From positions 1 through 11,256 of the forward strand of contig JBBRHH010000155.1 of assembly GCA_038222915.1 (NCBI GenBank): a stretch of 11,256 bases of DNA. Direction: 5' to 3'. Below the pieces are notes generated by a model. The model was not told the origin of the DNA, ran no database searches, and was given only the letters and a program-made list of their open reading frames with translations. A program made the position numbers and the translations under genes. Origin of the DNA: JBBRHH01 sp038222915. Lineage in GTDB: Bacteria > Planctomycetota > Phycisphaerae > Tepidisphaerales > Tepidisphaeraceae. Shown piece by piece: positions 7,556 through 11,256 of the stretch. Numbering within the stretch: the stretch's first letter is position 1; every line of letters begins with the position of its first letter.

Positions 7556-8683
7556 TTATTCAACCACAATGCTGATCGGCACCGTCGACTCGGCCACCCG
7601 GTTCGCCGCCTGGTCGACAATCGTCACCTTCAGCAAATATCGATTCACACCCAGCGTCGTCGGCAGCGTGATCTTTCGGATCAGATAAAAATCATGCCGG
7701 CGGTTGCGCGCCAAATCCTTGATCGGCCGGCTCTTGTCCTTCCAGACCGGATCGCCGCCTTCCGTCCACAACACCACTTCCTGCGTCAGCTTGGTTTCCC
7801 ACAGGTGCTGGTCGTTGAGCTGCGACGCGAAATTCTCCACCTCGCAGTAAACAATCGCCTGATGGTCCTTGCCCGCCGCGAACTTCAGCGACTCAAACGG
7901 CTCATAATTCCCAAACCCATCCACCCGCGTGCACAGTGTGAGAGTCGGTATGCGAAGGTCCGACTGCCCATGCAATCGATCCGAGAGTTCCAAGAGAGGC
8001 CGCAGTTTCAAACTCGAAATCATGTTCGGATCGTTGCGAACCCCGTTGCGAAAGTTGTTGATCGAATCCATCAGCGCGCTCAGCGTTTCCCGGTCCTCGT
8101 TGGCAAGACCAGCCAGAGACTCCGCCTGCGGCGTATTCTCCTCGCGCAACAGCGATAGCAATTGATAATCAAGCTGGGCGGCCACATCGCGCGTCTGCTC
8201 GCGCGACTGACGTGTAATCCGCTGCTCCAGCGCATCGCCGGCCGCCGGCTGCGTCACCGGCTCCCGGATATTCGCAAGACGAACCGAATCGGCATGCTGA
8301 TTAGCCACCCAGCCAACGCGTTCCCGACGGTCGCTCCGCGCCGTTTCGACCGGCCGCGTCGTCGGGCGGTACGCGGGATCAAGATCCTCCCAACCGCTCG
8401 ACGCCTTCGATGGCCACGTCGTCGGCATCTGAATCTCGGGAGTGTTCTCCGGCGTCGCCTGCGGCCTCGCCGCCGCACGCTGCGCCAGCAACGCCTCCAT
8501 CTGTTTCGCATACCGCTGCGTCTGCTGTGCAACCGCATCCGCCGACCCCGGCGCTGGCTCAGGAGGCTTCACCTCCGGCGCAACCGGCGTCGCCGTTTCA
8601 ACTACCTTCGGCGCAGGCTGCGACCCGCAACCATTCACAGCAAAAAATAATGCAATCCCCGCCAGACCCAGGCGTCTCGACAT
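7556..8683 (-). CDS. Lipoprotein with proline-rich linker and unrecognised beta-rich C-terminal domain
   Basis: This encodes 375 residues. The N-terminus is a lipoprotein signal: MSRR, a hydrophobic stretch, then FAVNGC with Cys19 as the lipidation site (lipobox V-N-G-C, slightly off consensus at Asn17). Residues about 22-47 form a Pro/Ala/Glu-rich linker, followed by a glutamine-rich helix (about 49-72), a second low-complexity stretch with repeated PTT/PV motifs (about 77-115), and helices to about residue 235. Residues about 245-375 look like a compact beta domain with several conserved-looking points: CTRVDGFGNYEPF, YCEVENF, DPVW, RHDFYLIRKITLP and YLLKVTIVD. I do not recognise this domain by name. 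The start is secure because GGAGG lies six bases before the ATG. The gene points away from the bshB1-like gene and runs tail to tail against the giant helical gene. The product is probably an extracytoplasmic, membrane-anchored protein; a link to the Bat-type complex rests only on adjacency. Confidence 0.8.
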   Translation of the reverse strand: MSRRLGLAGIALFFAVNGCGSQPAPKVVETATPVAPEVKPPEPAPGSADAVAQQTQRYAKQMEALLAQRAAARPQATPENTPEIQMPTTWPSKASSGWEDLDPAYRPTTRPVETARSDRRERVGWVANQHADSVRLANIREPVTQPAAGDALEQRITRQSREQTRDVAAQLDYQLLSLLREENTPQAESLAGLANEDRETLSALMDSINNFRNGVRNDPNMISSLKLRPLLELSDRLHGQSDLRIPTLTLCTRVDGFGNYEPFESLKFAAGKDHQAIVYCEVENFASQLNDQHLWETKLTQEVVLWTEGGDPVWKDKSRPIKDLARNRRHDFYLIRKITLPTTLGVNRYLLKVTIVDQAANRVAESTVPISIVVE

Positions 8684-8689
8684 CAGAAA

Positions 8690-8694
8690 CCTCC
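8690..8694 (-). promoter_or_regulatory. Shine-Dalgarno site of the lipoprotein gene
   Basis: On the - strand this reads GGAGG, separated by six bases (TTTCTG) from the ATG whose first base is 8683. It is a full-consensus ribosome site at ideal spacing and fixes the start of the lipoprotein. The surrounding leader GATGGAGGTTTCT is repeated exactly before elbB. Confidence 0.85.
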
Positions 8695-8744
8695 ATCCTT
8701 GGAGTGATAAAAGCCAGCCTCCGGCCGAGCTTTCGTGACGCCCT

Positions 8745-8772
8745 ACTATAAACCACCTCCCGAATCGTGCAA
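8745..8772 (-). promoter_or_regulatory. Candidate sigma70-type promoter of the lipoprotein gene
   Basis: On the - strand TTGCAC (8772-8767) and TATAGT (8750-8745) are separated by 16 bases. The -10 matches the consensus at five of six positions; the -35 keeps only the TTG core. Transcription would begin near 8738 and leave a leader of about 55 nt with the strong ribosome site. The call is by eye only. The -10 overlaps the first copy of an 18-bp repeat. Confidence 0.45.
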
Positions 8773-8833
8773 GGCAATTTCGCTTTAGCTCTCACGTCAT
8801 CTGCCGCGTTCAAGTGCCCGCCGCCAATCTTTC

Positions 8834-8842
8834 TGCTACAAA
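8834..8842 (+). promoter_or_regulatory. Candidate extended -10 promoter of the bshB1-like gene
   Basis: TG at 8834-8835, one base, then TACAAA at 8837-8842 form an extended -10 element. No good -35 lies 16-18 bases upstream. The predicted transcription start falls at about 8849-8851, on or next to the ATG at 8851, so the mRNA would be leaderless or nearly so. That fits the absence of any Shine-Dalgarno before this gene. Confidence 0.35.
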
Positions 8843-8850
8843 CCACCTCT

Positions 8851-9525
8851 ATGGCATCTTTTCTAGTCATCGGCCCCCACCCAGACGACCAGGAACTCGG
8901 CATGGGCGGCACCGTCGCCCGCCTCGCCTCGCAAGGCCACAAAGTCCACCTGATCGACATGACCAACGGCGAGCCAACCCCCTTCGGCTCCGTCGAAGCG
9001 CGCGCCCGCGAATCCGCCGCCGCCGCCAAAATCCTCGGCGTCGAACGCACCCTCCTCGGCCTGAAAAATCGCGAAGTCGTTCACACCGTCGAAAACCGCC
9101 ACAAGCTCGCCGCGTTGATCCGCATTCACCGCCCCAACGCCCTGTTCATTCCCTATCCCATCGACGCCCATCCCGATCACATGGCCGTCACCCGGATCGC
9201 CGAAGACGCGCGCTTTGATGCCAAGCTCTCAAAGTCCACCATCCCCGGCGAGCCCTGGCACCCCAAGCGCATCATCTACTACTACTGCACCCACCTCCGC
9301 AGCAACTTCATCCCCACCTTCTGCATCGACATCTCCGCGCAAATCGACATCAAGATGGCCGCCGTCCGCGCCTACGAATCGCAGTTCATCGTGAACAACA
9401 GCCCCGTAACCGAAATGGTCAAGACCATGGCCGGTTATTTCGGCGGCCGGATCGGAACCGCCTACGCCGAGCCTTTCTTCACCCACGAAGTGCTCGGCCT
9501 CGATGGATTGGATCAACTCGTCTGA
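8851..9525 (+). CDS. bshB1: PIG-L family deacetylase, BshB1-like
   Basis: This is a 224-residue zinc-dependent N-deacetylase of the PIG-L/LmbE fold. BshB1 removes acetate from GlcNAc-malate in bacillithiol synthesis, in the cytoplasm. The metal and catalytic motif H10-P-D12-D13 is followed by E15, and the second motif is H107-P-D-H110. By analogy to known BshB enzymes, H10, D13 and H110 bind zinc and D12 is the general base. Further BshB1 hallmarks are the GMGGT turn, GSVEARARESAAAAKILGV, NALFIPYPIDAHPDH, the YYY triplet, FCIDIS with IDIKMAAVRAYESQF, and GGRIGTAYAEPF. Length fits BshB1 (about 230). The ATG at 8851 is chosen because the HPDD motif normally sits within the first 15 residues; an in-frame ATG is not needed upstream, and no ribosome site is visible. 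No bshA or bshC gene is in this window, so the true substrate could be another GlcNAc conjugate. It is divergent from the lipoprotein gene and its 3' end overlaps the HAD gene by 13 bp. Confidence 0.88.
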   Translation: MASFLVIGPHPDDQELGMGGTVARLASQGHKVHLIDMTNGEPTPFGSVEARARESAAAAKILGVERTLLGLKNREVVHTVENRHKLAALIRIHRPNALFIPYPIDAHPDHMAVTRIAEDARFDAKLSKSTIPGEPWHPKRIIYYYCTHLRSNFIPTFCIDISAQIDIKMAAVRAYESQFIVNNSPVTEMVKTMAGYFGGRIGTAYAEPFFTHEVLGLDGLDQLV

Positions 9526-10310
9526 AGAGCCATAGGCGCGACCACGCCATCCCCCACGTGCCGAAGCCGCGACACCAGCGCCGGCAATTCAGACATGCAC
9601 CGGATCACCCAGTGTGCCAGCGGATGCGATTCCGCCCCCGACCCCGCCCCCAACCTCGACACCGGCTGCACCGGCTGCTTCAACACCGTCTTCATCCCAA
9701 GCCGCCGCGGGCCCATGATGTCCGGCTTGACGAGGTTTCCCACAAACATCGCCCGGTCGGCCGCCACGCCCACCTGTTTCAACGCAAACTGGAAAATCCG
9801 CGGGTCCGGCTTGCGATACCCGAATTCCGAAGAGTAAACCCGCACCGGTAGCAGGGACAGAAGCCCCAGCATCTCCAGATGCCGGTCATGCACCGCCGCC
9901 GGCACAAACGTATTCGACACGAGCGCCACCTTCAGCCCCCAGCGGTGCAGTTGCTCCAGCGTCGCGATCGCATGCTCGTCAATCCGCGCCAGCTCCACGA
10001 TCGGCGCATACCAGCGCCACGCCAGCTCCAGCAGTTTGTCATGCCCAAGCCGCAACCCCAGCGCCTCCGAGATCCGCGCCAGCGTCGTCAGACTGTTAAA
10101 CTCGCGCCGCTGCAGCCGCGCCATCAGATAATCCCACCGCGCACACCGAAGCTGATGCCGTGCATACCGGCGGTAGGGGGGCAGCGACAGTCCCAGCGAA
10201 TGAAGATAATCGTAAGTGGTTCGCGCCCCCAGGTTCATCACCGCGCGCGGGTTCACCGGCTCGAAGTCGAGCAGCGTGTCACCCAGATCAAAAAGCACGG
10301 CCTGCAGCAT
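9513..10310 (-). CDS. HAD-superfamily hydrolase-like protein with altered catalytic motifs
   Basis: This 265-residue protein has the HAD fold with an alpha-helical cap (about residues 17-100). Motif I reads F-D8-L-G10-D11-T12: the nucleophile D8 is present, but the usual acid two residues later is Gly, with Asp shifted by one. Motif II is VSNT (S132-N133) and motif III is RKPDP with K167. Motif IV reads VGNLVKPDI, so the usual GD is GN (N192), while the distal D197 remains. The fold call is secure; catalytic activity is less so, since FDLGDT variants exist widely but the GN change also removes a magnesium ligand. Residues about 212-265 extend past the usual core, are rich in Arg, Ser and Ala, and have no recognisable motif. 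The ATG at 10310 places motif I at residue 8, as is typical. No strong ribosome site is seen, and the elbB gene ends 41 bp upstream, so translation may follow a shared transcript. The substrate is unknown. Confidence 0.82.
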   Translation of the reverse strand: MLQAVLFDLGDTLLDFEPVNPRAVMNLGARTTYDYLHSLGLSLPPYRRYARHQLRCARWDYLMARLQRREFNSLTTLARISEALGLRLGHDKLLELAWRWYAPIVELARIDEHAIATLEQLHRWGLKVALVSNTFVPAAVHDRHLEMLGLLSLLPVRVYSSEFGYRKPDPRIFQFALKQVGVAADRAMFVGNLVKPDIMGPRRLGMKTVLKQPVQPVSRLGAGSGAESHPLAHWVIRCMSELPALVSRLRHVGDGVVAPMALQTS

Positions 10311-10351
10311 CGTCGTACAATACCTTCACAAAGCCTCTACCCACAAACTCT

Positions 10352-11035
10352 TTACCGCGCCTGCGCCAGACGCAGCACTTCCTCAACCATCTTCTCCGCC
10401 CCCTGATACACCACCCACGCCCCCACATCGTTCATATAGCACGGCGTAGTCACCAGCAGATTCGCCTCATCAACACAAACTCCCGCCGGCTCCGTATTCA
10501 CATGCTGCCCGCCCATCGACTCAATCGCGTCGGCCGTCGCTTTATCCGTTCCAATCGTCACCTTCGGAATAGCTCCCTGCCGCCCAAAGATCCGCGCCGC
10601 AATCACCGGCGCAATACACGCCAGCCCGATAGGTTTCTTCGCGCGATACATCTCCTTCAGAATCCGCTCCACCTGCGGGTCCACCTTACAGTTCGCCCCG
10701 TCCACCGCGAACGTCGAAAGATTCTTCGCGGCCCCAAACCCGCCCGGCAGCACCAGCGCATCCAGATCAACTTCCTTCACGTTCGCCAAATCCAGCACCT
10801 TCCCCCGCGCAATCCGCGCCGACTCCGCCAACACCCGCCGGCCACCCCCCTCCGCCTTCCCCTCCAACTTCCCAGTCAAATGATCAACCACCCCGGCCTG
10901 CGCAATATCCGGAGCCATACAAACAATCTCCGCCCCGCGCCGATCCAAAGCAATCAAAATGCTAACCGCCTCGGTAATCTCCGCCCCGTCCAGATACCCG
11001 CAACCACTCAAAATCACCCCAACACGTGCCAGCAT
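10352..11035 (-). CDS. elbB: ElbB/ES1 family glyoxalase-like protein (DJ-1/PfpI superfamily)
   Basis: This 227-residue protein closely follows E. coli ElbB (217 residues), a DJ-1/PfpI-type protein linked to isoprenoid synthesis and reported to have glyoxalase activity. Matches along the length are VGVILSGCGYLDG with EITEAV (residues 5-24), CMAPD (39-43), LDALVLPGGFGAAKNLSTFA (91-110), the nucleophile-elbow GLACIAP with Cys140, VTIGTD (159-164) and VTTPCYM (195-201). The start at 11035 aligns with the family N-terminus; an upstream in-frame ATG at 11083 would add 16 residues of unlikely sequence. GGAGG six bases before the ATG (11042-11046) supports this choice. A HAD-like gene follows 41 bp downstream and is probably cotranscribed. 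The protein is cytoplasmic. The family assignment is strong; its physiological substrate here is not known. Confidence 0.93.
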   Translation of the reverse strand: MLARVGVILSGCGYLDGAEITEAVSILIALDRRGAEIVCMAPDIAQAGVVDHLTGKLEGKAEGGGRRVLAESARIARGKVLDLANVKEVDLDALVLPGGFGAAKNLSTFAVDGANCKVDPQVERILKEMYRAKKPIGLACIAPVIAARIFGRQGAIPKVTIGTDKATADAIESMGGQHVNTEPAGVCVDEANLLVTTPCYMNDVGAWVVYQGAEKMVEEVLRLAQAR

Positions 11036-11041
11036 AAGAAA

Positions 11042-11046
11042 CCTCC
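11042..11046 (-). promoter_or_regulatory. Shine-Dalgarno site of elbB
   Basis: On the - strand GGAGG is followed by six bases (TTTCTT) and the ATG at 11035-11033. It decides the start against the upstream ATG at 11083. The leader GATGGAGGTTTCT is identical to that of the lipoprotein gene. Confidence 0.85.
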
Positions 11047-11064
11047 ATCGTTGAATACGCGCCC

Positions 11065-11070
11065 AGTATA
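11065..11070 (-). promoter_or_regulatory. Candidate -10 box of the elbB promoter
   Basis: On the - strand this reads TATACT, five of six consensus positions, and would start transcription near 11058 with a leader of about 23 nt. No convincing -35 is seen at 16-18 bases; TTCATG (11093-11088) is the best and is weak. Confidence 0.35.
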
Positions 11071-11159
11071 ACCAGACAAACACCAGTCATGAAAAGGCCA
11101 AAACCGCGAATGCGTTGCGGGGCTCCCGCCGATCGCGCCAACCATCCACGCACAAAAAA

Positions 11160-11252
11160 TTATTTTCCCCTTGCCACCCGCCCGTCATAATCCGCCCAAC
11201 CCTCATCAGTCTCAGCGGCTATTTTGTTCAGGGCCAGTTTGCTGAGGCGGGG
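11160..11252 (-). pseudogene. Possible C-terminal remnant of an unidentified protein
   Basis: On the - strand this 30-codon stretch ends in TAA (11162-11160) and encodes a plausible protein tail: PRLSKLALNKIAAE followed by TDEGWADYDGRVARGK. It contains no ATG or GTG at a sensible place and is preceded by an in-frame TAG at 11255-11253, at the very edge of the window. Composition looks protein-like: an amphipathic helix, then an acidic Trp/Tyr patch and a basic end. It could be a decayed gene, the end of a gene interrupted by a frameshift just outside, or chance. No family was recognised. Confidence 0.2.
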
Positions 11253-11256
11253 CTAA

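Larger units (their letters stand above)
8743..8850. repeat. Imperfect 18-bp direct repeat in the divergent promoter region
   Basis: The 18 bases at 8743-8760 and those at 8833-8850 agree at 15 of 18 positions, both ending in a shared AAACCACCTC core (8750-8759 and 8840-8849). The copies are exactly 90 bp apart. The left copy overlaps the predicted lipoprotein -10; the right copy overlaps the predicted -10 and start region of the bshB1-like gene. It may be an operator for a shared regulator or a chance duplication; no binding protein is known. Confidence 0.45.

Noticed and set aside
8767..8850. Upstream in-frame start for the bshB1-like gene
   Set aside because: It would put 28 extra residues before the HPDD motif, unlike the family, and would place the start inside the divergent promoter.
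10160..11071. 303-codon + strand frame opposite HAD and elbB
   Set aside because: It is antisense to elbB, which matches its family along its full length; the translated sequence is Arg/His/Pro-rich as expected of a shadow frame.
11036..11083. ATG at 11083 as the start of elbB
   Set aside because: It would add 16 residues not seen in the family and would bypass the perfect GGAGG six bases before the ATG at 11035.
11151..11170. A/T-rich tract as a rho-independent terminator
   Set aside because: Only a four-pair A/T stem (AAAA, three-base loop, TTTT) can form, with no G/C stem before the T run.
1..11256. CRISPR array, tRNA, rRNA, IS element or attachment site
   Set aside because: I saw no regularly spaced repeats, cloverleaf-like segments, transposase motifs or terminal inverted repeats; nearly all sequence is occupied by ordinary genes.

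Overview
The window is about 11.3 kb of GC-rich bacterial DNA, densely packed with long genes. No tRNA, rRNA, CRISPR array or insertion sequence is visible. The best guess at origin is a planctomycete, probably of the Phycisphaerae. The reasons are a BatA-like / VWA / very large helical membrane-protein gene series of a kind I associate with that phylum, strongly C-ending codons, and proteins that match well-known families only in part. This taxonomic call is an inference from gene style, not from a marker gene.

Left part (1-7550, + strand): three genes in series make a MoxR/Bat-type locus. They are the C-terminal half of a BatA-like membrane protein (cut by the window edge), an 892-residue VWA protein with a MIDAS motif and an amidotransferase-like fold region, and a roughly 1246-residue protein with three N-terminal membrane segments, beta-rich domains and about 600 residues of alanine-rich helix. 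Genes 1 and 2 are 16 bp apart. Genes 2 and 3 are separated by 135 bp, which hold a possible 40-codon coupled ORF. The MoxR ATPase and DUF58 genes expected for such loci would lie upstream, outside the window. The products probably form a membrane complex of unknown role.

Middle (7556-8683, - strand): a lipoprotein with a proline-rich linker and a beta-rich C-terminal domain that I do not recognise. It ends 5 bp from the end of the giant gene, tail to tail. A 167-bp divergent promoter region follows, containing an 18-bp imperfect direct repeat.

Right part: a + strand PIG-L deacetylase closely resembling BshB1 (8851-9525). It overlaps by 13 bp, tail to tail, a - strand HAD-like protein (9513-10310) with altered catalytic motifs. 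That gene lies 41 bp downstream of a clear elbB/ES1 homologue (10352-11035, - strand), so the two probably form one operon. The last 220 bp hold the elbB promoter region and a stretch that reads like the C-terminus of another protein on the - strand but lacks a visible start.

C exceeds G on the + strand in sampled lines from both + and - strand genes. This points to a replication-strand bias rather than a transcriptional one. Nothing here is proof of a new system. The least understood parts are the Bat-type membrane assembly with its adjacent lipoprotein and the degenerate HAD protein.
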